64,000 bases of DNA, taken from the NCBI GenBank assembly GCA_947601495.1, contig CANQGE010000004.1:38061-102060 (forward strand). The letters run 5' to 3'. Origin of the DNA: an uncultured Clostridia bacterium. GTDB taxonomy: Bacteria; Bacillota; Clostridia; TANB77; CAG-508. The translations under genes were made by a program, and so were the position numbers. Below, one piece after another: positions 38,928 to 47,988 of this stretch; the first letter of the stretch is position 1, and every line of letters begins with the position of its first letter. The notes beneath the pieces were generated by a model. That model ran no database searches and was not told the origin of the DNA. It saw nothing but the letters and a program-made list of their open reading frames with translations.

Positions 38928-39972
38928 TAATTTAATAGACAAGCTAGCAAAAGAACATAGTCTTACAGCTAATGAATATTTATATTTAATTAAAAATCGA
39001 GCAGAATGTAGTGAATATTTATTCAAAAATGCAGTAGATGTAAGAGAAAAAATATATGGCAAAGATGTTTATATAAGAGGACTTATAGAATTTACAAACT
39101 ATTGCAAAAATGATTGCTTGTATTGTGGAATTAGAAGAAGCAATAAATGTGCTCAAAGGTATAGATTAAATAAAGAGGATATTTTGAGTTGTTGCAAACA
39201 AGGATATGAGTTAGGATTTAGAACTTTTGTTATGCAAGGTGGAGAAGACATGTTTTTTACAGATGAAATACTTGTGGATATTGTAAAAAGCATAAAAGCA
39301 AAATATCCAGATTGTGCAATAACATTATCTTTAGGAGAAAGAAGTTTTGAAAGTTATAAAGCTTTAAAAGAAGCAGGAGCAGATAGATATTTGTTAAGAC
39401 ATGAAACAGCGAGCAAATCTCATTATGAGAAATTACATCCAAAAGAAATGAGCTTTGAAAATAGAATAAATTGTTTAGAAAACTTAAAAAAACTTGGCTA
39501 TCAAGTTGGCGCTGGATTTATGGTAGGTTCGCCATTTCAAACAGAAGAAGATTTGGCAAATGAATTAATTTTCTTAAAAAAATTAAATCCTCAAATGGTT
39601 GGAATTGGACCTTTTGTGCCACATAAAGATACACTGTTTAAAGAAGAAAAACAAGGAACAGTAGATTTAACATTATTTATGTTAGGACTCATAAGATTAA
39701 CTCTTCCAAATATACTTTTGCCTGCAACAACAGCTTTAGGAACAATAGACCCATTAGGAAGAGAAAAAGGAATAAAAGCAGGAGCAAATGTTTTAATGCC
39801 AAATTTATCGCCAGTAAGTGTGAGAAAAAAATATATGCTTTATGATAATAAAATTTGCACAGGTGATGAAGCAGCACAGTGTATAGAATGTTTAAAACAA
39901 AGAATTAACTCTACCGGATACAAAATTGTAGTTGATAGAGGAGATTATAAAGAAATAAACCTAATTAAATAA
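38899..39972 (+). CDS. hydE: [FeFe]-hydrogenase maturase, radical SAM
   Basis: ATG 38899 is chosen; AGGTGG lies 5-6 bases upstream. About 357 residues. The radical-SAM cluster motif is CKNDCLYC (Cys 69, 73, 76), followed by FVMQGGED and the BATS-type C-terminal region. HydE works with HydG and HydF to build the 2Fe subcluster of the H-cluster, acting on a cysteine-ligated iron-dicarbonyl-cyanide precursor from HydG. It is the second gene of the regulator-hydE-hydG-hydF operon. Family length is normal. Confidence 0.94.
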   Translation: MQKQHTAISSNLIDKLAKEHSLTANEYLYLIKNRAECSEYLFKNAVDVREKIYGKDVYIRGLIEFTNYCKNDCLYCGIRRSNKCAQRYRLNKEDILSCCKQGYELGFRTFVMQGGEDMFFTDEILVDIVKSIKAKYPDCAITLSLGERSFESYKALKEAGADRYLLRHETASKSHYEKLHPKEMSFENRINCLENLKKLGYQVGAGFMVGSPFQTEEDLANELIFLKKLNPQMVGIGPFVPHKDTLFKEEKQGTVDLTLFMLGLIRLTLPNILLPATTALGTIDPLGREKGIKAGANVLMPNLSPVSVRKKYMLYDNKICTGDEAAQCIECLKQRINSTGYKIVVDRGDYKEINLIK

Positions 39973-40043
39973 AATTTAGATTATTAACTTTTTAGTAAAC
40001 AAGTAATAATAAATCAAAAACATACAAAAAGGAGAGAAAAATT

Positions 40044-41465
40044 ATGATTAAGTATGACCCAAAATCTTTAGTTGCAGAAGAATTTATAAATGATGAGGAG
40101 ATAAGAAAAACCTTAGAATATGCAGATGCAAATAAAGATAACTTAGAACTCGTAGACAAAATTATTGAAAAAGCAAAAGAACGTAAAGGATTAAATCACA
40201 GAGAAGCAAGTGTTTTACTTGCATGTGAAGACAAAGAAAAAACAAAGAAAATTTATGATTTAGCAGAGCAAATAAAGAAAGATTTTTATGGAAATAGAAT
40301 AGTTATGTTTGCTCCACTATATCTTTCTAATTACTGTGTAAATGGATGCTTATATTGTCCATATCATCAAAAAAATAAAAATATACCAAGAAAGAAATTA
40401 ACACAAGAAGAGGTAAAAAAAGAAGTTATTGCACTTCAAGATATGGGACATAAACGTTTAGCAATTGAAGCAGGAGAAGATCCTGTAAATAATCCAATTG
40501 AATATATATTAGATTGCATAAAAACTATATATTCAATAAAACATAAAAATGGAGCAATTCGTAGAGTAAATGTTAATATTGCAGCAACAACGGTTGAAAA
40601 TTATAGAAAATTAAAAGAAGCAGGAATTGGAACATATATATTATTCCAAGAAACATATCATAAGGAAAGCTATGAATATCTTCATCCAACAGGACCAAAA
40701 CATAATTATGCATATCACACAGAAGCAATGGATAGAGCAATGGAAGGTGGAATTGATGATGTTGGAATTGGAGTTTTATTTGGACTTGACAAATATCGTT
40801 ATGAATTTGCAGGACTATTAATGCATGCCGAGCACTTAGAAGCAGTTCATGGAGTTGGACCACATACAATAAGTGTTCCTCGTGTAAAACATGCAGATGA
40901 TATAGATCCAACAGATTTTGATAACTCATTAAGTGATGAAATGTTTTGCAAAATTGCAGCTTGCATTAGAATAGCAGTTCCATATACAGGAATGATTATT
41001 TCAACAAGAGAAACACCAAAAGTTCGTGAAGAGATTATTCGTTTAGGAGTAAGTCAAATAAGCGGTGGTTCTCGTACTTCAGTTGGTGGATATGCTGAAG
41101 AAGAACGTCCACACGATACAGAACAATTTGATGTTTCAGATAATAGAACTTTAGATGAAGTCGTAAATTGGCTTATGAGAGCAGGATATATTCCTTCTTT
41201 CTGTACAGCATGTTATAGAGAAGGAAGAACAGGAGATAGATTTATGAGCTTATGCAAATCTGGACAAATTCAAAATTGCTGTCATCCAAATGCTCTAATG
41301 ACTTTGAAAGAATTTCTTATGGATTATGCATCACCAGATACTAAAAAGATTGGTGAAGAATTAATAGAAAAAGAAATTGACAATATTGGAAAAGAAAAGG
41401 TAAAAGAGATTGTAAGAGAAAGACTTGTAAAAATTGAAAACGGAGAAAGAGACTTTAGATTTTAA
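40044..41465 (+). CDS. hydG: [FeFe]-hydrogenase maturase, tyrosine lyase
   Basis: 473 residues with an AAAGGAGAG ribosome site. The N-terminal radical-SAM motif CVNGCLYC begins near residue 98. The C-terminal auxiliary-cluster motif FCTACYREG...C...NCCH is diagnostic for HydG rather than ThiH, its closest relative. HydG splits tyrosine to make the CO and CN ligands of the H-cluster. It lies 71 bases after hydE in the same operon. Confidence 0.96.
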   Translation: MIKYDPKSLVAEEFINDEEIRKTLEYADANKDNLELVDKIIEKAKERKGLNHREASVLLACEDKEKTKKIYDLAEQIKKDFYGNRIVMFAPLYLSNYCVNGCLYCPYHQKNKNIPRKKLTQEEVKKEVIALQDMGHKRLAIEAGEDPVNNPIEYILDCIKTIYSIKHKNGAIRRVNVNIAATTVENYRKLKEAGIGTYILFQETYHKESYEYLHPTGPKHNYAYHTEAMDRAMEGGIDDVGIGVLFGLDKYRYEFAGLLMHAEHLEAVHGVGPHTISVPRVKHADDIDPTDFDNSLSDEMFCKIAACIRIAVPYTGMIISTRETPKVREEIIRLGVSQISGGSRTSVGGYAEEERPHDTEQFDVSDNRTLDEVVNWLMRAGYIPSFCTACYREGRTGDRFMSLCKSGQIQNCCHPNALMTLKEFLMDYASPDTKKIGEELIEKEIDNIGKEKVKEIVRERLVKIENGERDFRF

Positions 41466-41523
41466 AATTGATTTTATAGAAAAATTTATTATTAAAAAGT
41501 TATAGCAAAGAAAGGAAAAACTT

Positions 41524-42756
41524 ATGGCACTTAATAATACTCCAGTTGGAGAAAGAATTCATATTGGATTTTTTGGATGCAGAAATGTTGGAAAAAGCAG
41601 TTTAGTAAACGCTATTACAAATCAAGATTTATCTGTTGTAAGTGACATTAAAGGAACTACAACAGACCCAGTTAAAAAGTCTATGGAATTATTACCACTA
41701 GGACCAGTAATAATTATAGACACACCAGGATTTGATGATGAAGGAGTTCTTGGCGAAAAGCGTATAGAAAAAACTAAAAAAATATTAAGAAGTTGCGACA
41801 TTGCAGTTCTTGTTACAACAGCTGAAAGAGATTTAAATGAAGTAGAAAAAAATCTAATATCAATTTTTGAAGAAAGAAAAATTCCTTTTATTATAGCAAA
41901 AAATAAATCAGATATTTTAGCACAAGAAAATAAATTAAACACTGAAGTAAAAAATAAATTAAACTCTTCTGAAAAAGACGCAGAAACTATGAGAAAAGAA
42001 ATTTATGTGAGTGCCATAAATAAAATTGGAATAGAAGATTTAAAAAACGCATTAGGAAGTTTAAGTAAATCTAGAGAAAATAAACTTTTTTTAGGAGACT
42101 TAATAAAGCCAAAAGATATAGTTGTTTTAGTTACGCCAATTGATAGTGCAGCGCCAAAAGGTAGAATGATTATGCCACAGCAACTTGCTATAAGAGATAT
42201 TATAGATGCAAATGGAATATCTGTTGTAACAAAGGAAAGCGAACTTAAAGAAACGTTGCAAAGCCTGAACAAGAAGCCAGCACTAGTAGTAACAGATTCA
42301 CAAGTGTTTGAAGAAGTAGATAAAATTGTACCAAGAGATATACCTTTAACATCATTTTCAATTTTAATGGCAAGATATAAAGGATTTTTGGAAACTGCAA
42401 TAGATGGAGTAAATCAAATAAGTAAATTGAAAAACGCTTCCAAGGTTCTTATTAGTGAAGGATGTACTCATCATAGACAATGTGATGATATTGGAACAGT
42501 AAAACTCCCAAATTGGTTAAAAAAATATACAAATTTAGATTTAGACTTTGAGTGGAGTAGCGGAACTGGATTTCCAAATGACTTAAAAAAATATGATTTA
42601 ATTATTCACTGCGGTGGATGTATGCTAAATGAAAATGAAATGATTTTTAGAATGAATTCAGCAGAAAATCAAAATGTTCCTTTTACTAATTATGGAATTG
42701 CGATTGCATATATGAAAGGAATTTTAGAAAGAAGTATTAAACCAATAAATATGTAA
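41524..42756 (+). CDS. hydF: [FeFe]-hydrogenase maturation GTPase
   Basis: 410 residues. The N-terminal GTPase has P-loop GCRNVGKSS (about 17-25), DTPGFDD and NKSD. The dimerisation and FeS domains follow, with the cluster ligands GCTHHRQC (Cys near 314) and HCGGCM (near 362), the CxH...HCxxC pattern of HydF. It is the scaffold that carries the 2Fe precursor to the hydrogenase. It is the last maturation gene. The structural hydrogenase is not in this window. Confidence 0.95.
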   Translation: MALNNTPVGERIHIGFFGCRNVGKSSLVNAITNQDLSVVSDIKGTTTDPVKKSMELLPLGPVIIIDTPGFDDEGVLGEKRIEKTKKILRSCDIAVLVTTAERDLNEVEKNLISIFEERKIPFIIAKNKSDILAQENKLNTEVKNKLNSSEKDAETMRKEIYVSAINKIGIEDLKNALGSLSKSRENKLFLGDLIKPKDIVVLVTPIDSAAPKGRMIMPQQLAIRDIIDANGISVVTKESELKETLQSLNKKPALVVTDSQVFEEVDKIVPRDIPLTSFSILMARYKGFLETAIDGVNQISKLKNASKVLISEGCTHHRQCDDIGTVKLPNWLKKYTNLDLDFEWSSGTGFPNDLKKYDLIIHCGGCMLNENEMIFRMNSAENQNVPFTNYGIAIAYMKGILERSIKPINM

Positions 42757-42763
42757 TAGTAGT

Positions 42764-42803
42764 CGCCTCAATTACAAGAATTTCATATTATGTAATTGAG
42801 GTG
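42764..42803 (+). promoter_or_regulatory. Hairpin that buries the glycosyltransferase ribosome site
   Basis: CGCCTCAATTACA (42764-42776) pairs with TGTAATTGAGGTG (42791-42803) with one G-T pair and a 14-base loop. The 3' arm contains the GAGGTG ribosome site of the gene starting at 42809. There is no T-tract, so translational control or hydF coupling is more likely than termination. Confidence 0.65.
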
Positions 42804-42808
42804 ATATT

Positions 42809-44083
42809 ATGTTTATACTGTCTAATATAATGGCACTTCTTTATTTCATAATAGCAATATTTATATGCATTAATTGGATAAATGATATAACTTCAATATT
42901 GGGAATTTTCTTTGCAATTTATATGGTAACTTTTATTGCACTAGTTCCAGGATTTAATTATATTTTTATAATGATGAGCTTATTTTTTAACAAAAATAAA
43001 GAAAAAAAGGAAAAACTTCAAGAAAAAGATGTAACTGTTTTAATACCAATGTATAATGCTGAAGATGTAATAAAAAATACAATTAAAGCAATAGAAAAAC
43101 AGCAATATAGCGGAAAAATTTATGTTAAAATTATAGATGATGGTTCAAAAGACAATTCTTTAAAAATATTAGAAAATATGAACTTAAAGGATGAAATAAC
43201 TATATTGAAGCAAAATCATTCTGGAAAGTCTTGCAGTTTAAATAAAGCTTTAAAAGAAGTTAATACTGAATATGTAATAACAGTTGATGATGATACTGTT
43301 TTGCATCCTTTAGCTATTAGAAATATAGTTAAAAAATTAGAAAATTCGAATGACAAAACAGCATCAGTTGCAGGATGTTTATTTGTTCAAAATGGTAAAA
43401 AGAATTTTATTACAAAACTTCAAGAATGGGACTATTCTTTAGGAATTTTTGGAGTGAAATTAATACAAGGTGAATATGATTCAACATTAGTTACACAAGG
43501 AGCACTTAGCATATACAAAACAAAAATTTTAAAAAAAGTTGAAGGTTGGAATGAATGTGTTGGAGAAGACATTGTTTTAACTTGGAAGCTTTTAAGTTTA
43601 GGATATGAAACAAATTTTGCTTCAGATGCAGTAGGCTTTACTAAAGTGCCAGAGACTTTAGGAGGTTTGGCAAAGCAAAGAAAAAGATGGGCAAGAGGTA
43701 TGATAGAAGCATTTAAAAGAGTTAAAGTAATGCATTCAGAAAGAATAAATCTTAAAGCTAAACTACTAATGTGTGAAGACATATTTTTTCCATTTATGGA
43801 TTTTGCAATTTTAATTTTTATACCACTTGGACTAATTGAACTACTTCTCGGAAAACCAATATTAATAAGTGTTATGACAATACTGGTAATTCCATTTGGA
43901 ATGTTACAAGACTTAGTTGTGGAAATAAAAAGAAGAAACATCATGAAAAAATTAAATTTAAAAATAGAAAGAAGAAGTGCTCTTGCATTTTTATTTTATA
44001 CTTTTATATATTCATTTCTACTAGCACCTTTTTGTTTAAGCGGTTATTTTTCGGAATTAGTAAATTTAGAAAGAGAATGGTAA
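42809..44083 (+). CDS. Membrane glycosyltransferase, family 2 (processive type)
   Basis: 424 residues. An N-terminal membrane pair (to about residue 65) is followed by a GT2 domain with TVLIPMYNAEDVI, DDGSKDNS and VDDDT (the nucleotide and metal sites), a GED motif in VGEDIVLTWKL and QRKRWARG (the QxxRW signature of cellulose/hyaluronan synthase-like enzymes), then three or four C-terminal membrane segments. It probably polymerises or extends an exopolysaccharide or glycolipid across the membrane. It follows hydF by 52 bases but shares no functional link with hydrogenase maturation. Its ribosome site lies in a hairpin. Confidence 0.85.
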   Translation: MFILSNIMALLYFIIAIFICINWINDITSILGIFFAIYMVTFIALVPGFNYIFIMMSLFFNKNKEKKEKLQEKDVTVLIPMYNAEDVIKNTIKAIEKQQYSGKIYVKIIDDGSKDNSLKILENMNLKDEITILKQNHSGKSCSLNKALKEVNTEYVITVDDDTVLHPLAIRNIVKKLENSNDKTASVAGCLFVQNGKKNFITKLQEWDYSLGIFGVKLIQGEYDSTLVTQGALSIYKTKILKKVEGWNECVGEDIVLTWKLLSLGYETNFASDAVGFTKVPETLGGLAKQRKRWARGMIEAFKRVKVMHSERINLKAKLLMCEDIFFPFMDFAILIFIPLGLIELLLGKPILISVMTILVIPFGMLQDLVVEIKRRNIMKKLNLKIERRSALAFLFYTFIYSFLLAPFCLSGYFSELVNLEREW

Positions 44084-44085
44084 AG

Positions 44086-44132
44086 AAAATACACTTTTGT
44101 TTAAAAGTAATTAAGCAAAAGTGTATTTTTTT
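44086..44132 (+). terminator. Terminator after the glycosyltransferase
   Basis: AAAATACACTTTTG (44086-44099) pairs with CAAAAGTGTATTTT (44116-44129), followed by further T. Confidence 0.85.
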
Positions 44133-44251
44133 ATAATATATATTATAATTTTATGGAACTTTTTTAATAATTTTAATGACTATAATATAAAGAAACTTTA
44201 TAATAGCTATAAAAGTTTTAATTTGAATTTTTGATAAGAAGGGGGTTCAAA

Positions 44252-44770
44252 TTGGAGAAAGAAACGGAAAAAGAATTTAAAAAAATTTATGAAAATACTT
44301 ATCAAATGCTTTTAAAATTCGTTGTAATTAATTGCTATAATTTTGATGATGTAAATGATATCGTTCAAGATACTTATGTGGAGGCTTTAAACAAAATTAA
44401 AAAAGGTATAAAAATTCAAAACATAAATAGCTATTTATGTGGTATTGCTAAAAATATTATTAAAAGATTTTATTTTGGTAAAAAGCTAAAAATAGTTTCT
44501 AATGAAGAAGATATAGAAATAAAAGATGATATCAATTTGGAAGAGGAATTTATTACAAAAGAAAATGTAAAAGAAATTTGGGAATATGTAAATAAAAAAG
44601 ATGTTTTAATTGCTAAAATATTTTACTTATATTATGTGTGCGATTTAAAAATTTATGAAATAGCTGAGGAGCTTAATTTAACAGAATCAACAGTTAAACA
44701 TAAATTATATAGAACATTAGATGAATTAAAAAGTAAATATAGAAAGGATGTGAAAGGCGATGAGAAATAA
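44252..44770 (+). CDS. ECF-type RNA polymerase sigma factor (second copy)
   Basis: Start TTG 44252, with AGAAGGGGG at 44237-44245; an in-frame TTG at 44231 overlaps no site. 172 residues. Region 2 runs from EKEFKKIYENTYQML through NDIVQDTYVEALNKI to GIAKNIIKRFYFG; region 4 is KKDVLIAKIFYLYYVCDLKIYEIAEELNLTESTVKHKLYRTLDELK. Like the first sigma it starts with TTG and overlaps a DUF4179 gene (by 11 bases). Upstream TGGAACTTTTTTAA (44154-44167) resembles the TGTAACCTTTTTT element before the first sigma, consistent with ECF autoregulation. Confidence 0.85.
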   Translation: MEKETEKEFKKIYENTYQMLLKFVVINCYNFDDVNDIVQDTYVEALNKIKKGIKIQNINSYLCGIAKNIIKRFYFGKKLKIVSNEEDIEIKDDINLEEEFITKENVKEIWEYVNKKDVLIAKIFYLYYVCDLKIYEIAEELNLTESTVKHKLYRTLDELKSKYRKDVKGDEK

Positions 44771-45935
44771 AGTATATGAAGAATTTGCAAATCAAGTTTT
44801 TAATAAAGAAGAAAATTACGAAGAAATTATTTTGAAAGCTGAAAAAAATAAAAAGTTTAATAAGAGAAAAATTTTAAACATAGCAGCAGTATTTCTTGTA
44901 GCGATTTTAATTACAGTAGCATCAAATAGAATTTATGCAAAAATAAAGTGGAATATAGAGTTTAAAGAATATGAGCAAAGAGAAATAGTAACAGGAAATG
45001 CTAAAATAATAGAGGATGAAAAGGATAACTACTTGGAAAAAGTAGACATGGATTATGTGACTAAAGACGGTATTAGTATAAAAGTAGATAATTTAGCTAT
45101 TACAGATGATAGCTTTAAGTCAGAAATAAGTTTTAAATTTGATGAAAACATAGAAGTACCATCACACTATTTTGATTTTACTTATGCTGTATATGATGAT
45201 GAAAATAATGTATATGGAATTTTTAATAGAAGTGATGGAAAGAAAGTAATTACTTATGATGCAATGCTTTATAAAGAGCTTGGAATAAAATTTAATAGAT
45301 TTGATTTTTTAGGAAATCAAATAAATGATGGTGGTGGAAAAGGATTAATTAAAAGTATTCCAGAAGAGAAAAAATTAATAGAAGAAATAACTATGTATTC
45401 ATTAGAAAAAGGATTTCCAAAAAGCAAAAAGATTTTCATAAGAATTTCTAATTTAGGATATAATATGAGTAATATAGAAGAAGTAGATGGTAAGCCTAAA
45501 ATAACAGATAATGAATACTTTAAGCTATCTGATGCAGAATGGATTTTTGAAATAGAAGTTCCAGAAAAATTTTATAATAGAGAAGTTACAAAACTTGCAT
45601 TATCAGAAGAAATTCCAGAAATGGAATTTACAAAACTAGAAATTTCAGAACTAGGACTTGTTGTAAGAGGAAAGTATGATAGAATTGAAGAATTTTTAGA
45701 AAAACAAGCAGACACTGAAAATCCAAAAGAAATTACAACCACAGAACAAAATTTACTTTATATAACTGATGAAGATGGAAACATATATAATTATATACTT
45801 TCTTACTTAGGAAAAGAAAAGGGATTTGAATGTAAATTTGATGTAAGTAAAAAAATGCTAGAAAAAAATTTATATATAAATAGCTTAAGAGATGGAAAAC
45901 TTTATACAGCTCAGTTAATAGAAGCAAGTGAATAA
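44760..45935 (+). CDS. DUF4179-like membrane anti-sigma factor (second copy)
   Basis: 391 residues. A charged N-terminus of about 40 residues and one membrane segment (ILNIAAVFLVAILITVASN) are followed by an extracytoplasmic domain starting NYLEKVDMDYVTKDGISIKVDNLAITDDSF, parallel to the first copy's DYIEKVNLDYINSDGLQIAVDSF. Both also share a PEKFYNRE/PEEFYNRE block in the middle. The start lies within the sigma gene's last codons, with GAAAGGATGTG as the ribosome site. Function inferred: membrane sequestration of the 44252 sigma. The sensed signal is unknown. Confidence 0.78.
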   Translation: MRNKVYEEFANQVFNKEENYEEIILKAEKNKKFNKRKILNIAAVFLVAILITVASNRIYAKIKWNIEFKEYEQREIVTGNAKIIEDEKDNYLEKVDMDYVTKDGISIKVDNLAITDDSFKSEISFKFDENIEVPSHYFDFTYAVYDDENNVYGIFNRSDGKKVITYDAMLYKELGIKFNRFDFLGNQINDGGGKGLIKSIPEEKKLIEEITMYSLEKGFPKSKKIFIRISNLGYNMSNIEEVDGKPKITDNEYFKLSDAEWIFEIEVPEKFYNREVTKLALSEEIPEMEFTKLEISELGLVVRGKYDRIEEFLEKQADTENPKEITTTEQNLLYITDEDGNIYNYILSYLGKEKGFECKFDVSKKMLEKNLYINSLRDGKLYTAQLIEASE

Positions 45936-45983
45936 AATGAAATTACAAAAGTTTTAGAAAAAAAGAGTGAAAGAAGTAGAGTA

Positions 45984-46033
45984 GAACCCAAATTGCTAGA
46001 CAAAAAAAGTTTAACAAGGAGGGTTCATTTTTT
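45984..46033 (+). terminator. Terminator after the second sigma operon
   Basis: GAACCC (45984-45989) pairs with GGGTTC (46021-46026), with an inner helix TTGCTAGAC/GTTTAACAA (one mismatch, one G-T), then six T. The following 46034-46188 is A/T-rich with nothing else recognised. Confidence 0.65.
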
Positions 46034-46188
46034 ATGTTATGAATTTATATGCTTAGAGTTTTTCATTAGCAAATTTATTTGATTTTTGAGTATTTTTTAT
46101 TGACAATAGGCTTCTGCCGTGCTATTATAATTCAAATTTTATAGTTTTATTTTTTAAAACTAAATTTAAATTTATTTTTTTAAATCTA

Positions 46189-46258
46189 AAAAATTAAAAT
46201 TTTTATCTTAGACGCATCGTCAAAATTTTCAAAAAACAAAAAATACATAAGAAGGAGG
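46189..46258 (+). repeat. Direct repeat, copy 1 (upstream of yhcG-like nuclease)
   Basis: About 68 bases, including ATCGTCAAAATTTTCAAAAA and an AAGGAGG at the end, recur at 47352-47422 with a handful of changes. The copies flank the nuclease gene. Confidence 0.8.
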
Positions 46259-46273
46259 AATGCAAAATAAAAA

Positions 46274-47329
46274 ATGCAAAATTTTAATAGTATAAATATT
46301 GATAATTTGTATAATAGAATATCGAATTTAATTGAAAATGCGAAAAAGAATGTAGCGATAAAAGTAAATAATGAAATTACACTTTTATATTGGAACATAG
46401 GTAAAGATATAACTGAAAATGTACTTAATAATCAAAAAGCAAAGTATGGAAAATCGGTAATAAGAAAATTAAGTAAAAGATTAGTTGTTGAATATGGCAA
46501 AGGTTATGGAGAAAGAAATATATTTAGAATGTTAAAATTTTATGATTATTTCCCCAATTTTGAAATTTTGTCGACACTGTCGACAAAATTGAGTTGGTCA
46601 CATTTTGTTGAAATACTTCAGATACAAGATAAACTGAAGAGAGAATTTTACGCTACAATGTGTGCCAATGAACTTTGGAGTGTAAGAACTTTAAGAGAAA
46701 GAATAGATTCTGCATTATTCGAAAGAACAATAATATCAAAAAAACCAGAACAAACAATCATAAATGATTTACAATTGTTAAATAGAGAAAGTAGAATGTC
46801 TACTAATCTTTTTTTCAGAGATCCATATATATTAGATTTTCTGGATTTAAAAGATACATATAGTGAAAAAGACTTGGAAAACGCAATCCTTAGTGAACTA
46901 GAAAGATTTATATTAGAAATGGGAAATGATTTTGCTTTTATTGCAAGACAGAAAAGAATAACAATAAATGGAGAAGACTACTATATAGATTTATTGTTCT
47001 ATCATAGAAAAATGAGAAGACTAGTTGTGATTGAATTGAAACTAAATAAATTTATACCAGAATATAAAGGACAAGCTGAACTGTATTTAAAATGGCTTGA
47101 TAAATATGAAAAAATAGTAGGAGAAGAATCACCAATAGCAATTATATTATGTGCTAGCAAAAATGATATGCTGACTGAGTTATTGGAACTAGATAACAGT
47201 GGAATACATGTAGCACAATATTTAACAAAGTATGTATCAAAAGAAATATGGAATCAAAAATTCATAAATATTATAGAAAAAGCTAAAATTCAATTAGAAC
47301 AAAGAAAAAATGATGGAGACAAAAAATAG
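46274..47329 (+). CDS. YhcG/DUF1016-family PD-(D/E)XK nuclease
   Basis: 351 residues. The N-terminal DUF1016_N part is NEITLLYWNIGKDI...YGKSVIRKLSKRL...GYGERNIFRMLKFY and KLSWSHFVEIL. The C-terminal nuclease has ERFILEMGNDFAFIARQKRI, then YYIDLLFYHRKMRRLVVIELKL (Asp and ExK catalytic set) and YKGQAELYLKWL. The family is linked to defence islands and recombination, with roles not fully settled. AAGGAGG (46252-46258) is 15 bases from this ATG; a nearer ATG at 46260 opens a 11-codon frame. The 9-mer ATGCAAAAT occurs at both ATGs. The gene lies between direct repeats, which suggests it moved in as a cassette. Confidence 0.88.
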   Translation: MQNFNSINIDNLYNRISNLIENAKKNVAIKVNNEITLLYWNIGKDITENVLNNQKAKYGKSVIRKLSKRLVVEYGKGYGERNIFRMLKFYDYFPNFEILSTLSTKLSWSHFVEILQIQDKLKREFYATMCANELWSVRTLRERIDSALFERTIISKKPEQTIINDLQLLNRESRMSTNLFFRDPYILDFLDLKDTYSEKDLENAILSELERFILEMGNDFAFIARQKRITINGEDYYIDLLFYHRKMRRLVVIELKLNKFIPEYKGQAELYLKWLDKYEKIVGEESPIAIILCASKNDMLTELLELDNSGIHVAQYLTKYVSKEIWNQKFINIIEKAKIQLEQRKNDGDKK

Positions 47330-47351
47330 TTTAAATTCATTAATTAATTTA

Positions 47352-47422
47352 TAAAATTAAAACTTTTATCTTATGACATATCGTCAAAATTTTCAAAAAA
47401 CAAAAAACACATAATAAGGAGA
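47352..47422 (+). repeat. Direct repeat, copy 2 (downstream of yhcG-like nuclease)
   Basis: This is the second copy of the ~68-base leader, again ending in a ribosome-site-like AAGGAG. It is followed directly by a beheaded Rpn gene rather than an intact start. Confidence 0.8.
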
Positions 47423-47442
47423 AATATTTATAAAAAACGATA

Positions 47443-47859
47443 TTGACAGATGTATTTGAGCTACATATAATTGAATTGCCAAAATTAGAAAAGTTTATTA
47501 GTAAAAATGAGAAAAAAGAAGAAAAGCTAATGTTATGGGCAAAATTTTTATTAAATCCAGACAGTATGGAGGAAGAAGAAATGAAAGAAAATAAAGATAT
47601 AAAGAAAGCGAAAGAAGAATTAGATAAAATGAGACAAGATGAATATGAAGAGAGAATAGCTGAACTAATGGAAAAGAAAATAATGGATGATAAAGCAAGA
47701 GAAGCATATGTTTATGAAGAAGGATTTGATAAAGGCATTGAAAACGGTAGAAAAATAGCAACAATGGAAATAGCCAAAACTATGCTCGAAGCTGGAGAAA
47801 AAATAGAAAACATTATGAAAATAACAGGGCTTACAAAAGAAGAAATAGAAGAAATTTAA
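47443..47859 (+). pseudogene. N-terminally truncated Rpn-family nuclease/transposase-like protein
   Basis: The 138-codon frame begins after a stop at 47431 with only a TTG and no well-placed ribosome site. Its sequence (LTDVFELHIIELPKLEKF, LMLWAKFLLNP, then a coiled Lys/Glu-rich segment, EEGFDKGIENG and the final MKITGLTKEEIEEI) is the C-terminal half of Rpn/PD-(D/E)XK family transposase-like proteins. The ~150-residue nuclease domain is missing. It probably decayed when the repeat-flanked nuclease arrived. A short protein could still be made, but the catalytic core is absent. Confidence 0.75.
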
Positions 47860-47988
47860 ATTTAGAAATAATAAAAATAAAACTATAAGATTATTTATTA
47901 AGATGTTGTAAATAAATTAGCAAATAGATATAATGATATAAAGTTTTATCATTTTTAAACTATATAAATATAGAAAAAGGAGAAATCT

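Noticed and set aside
46260..46295. 11-codon frame at the first ATG before the yhcG-like gene
   Set aside because: The ribosome site is only 1 base from this ATG, and the peptide shows no similarity. It may reflect duplication of the ATGCAAAAT start.
46564..46590. 12-bp inverted repeat with a 3-base loop inside the yhcG-like gene
   Set aside because: It encodes the family's normal STLSTKLSWSH region. Codon use explains the symmetry, and no regulatory context is visible.
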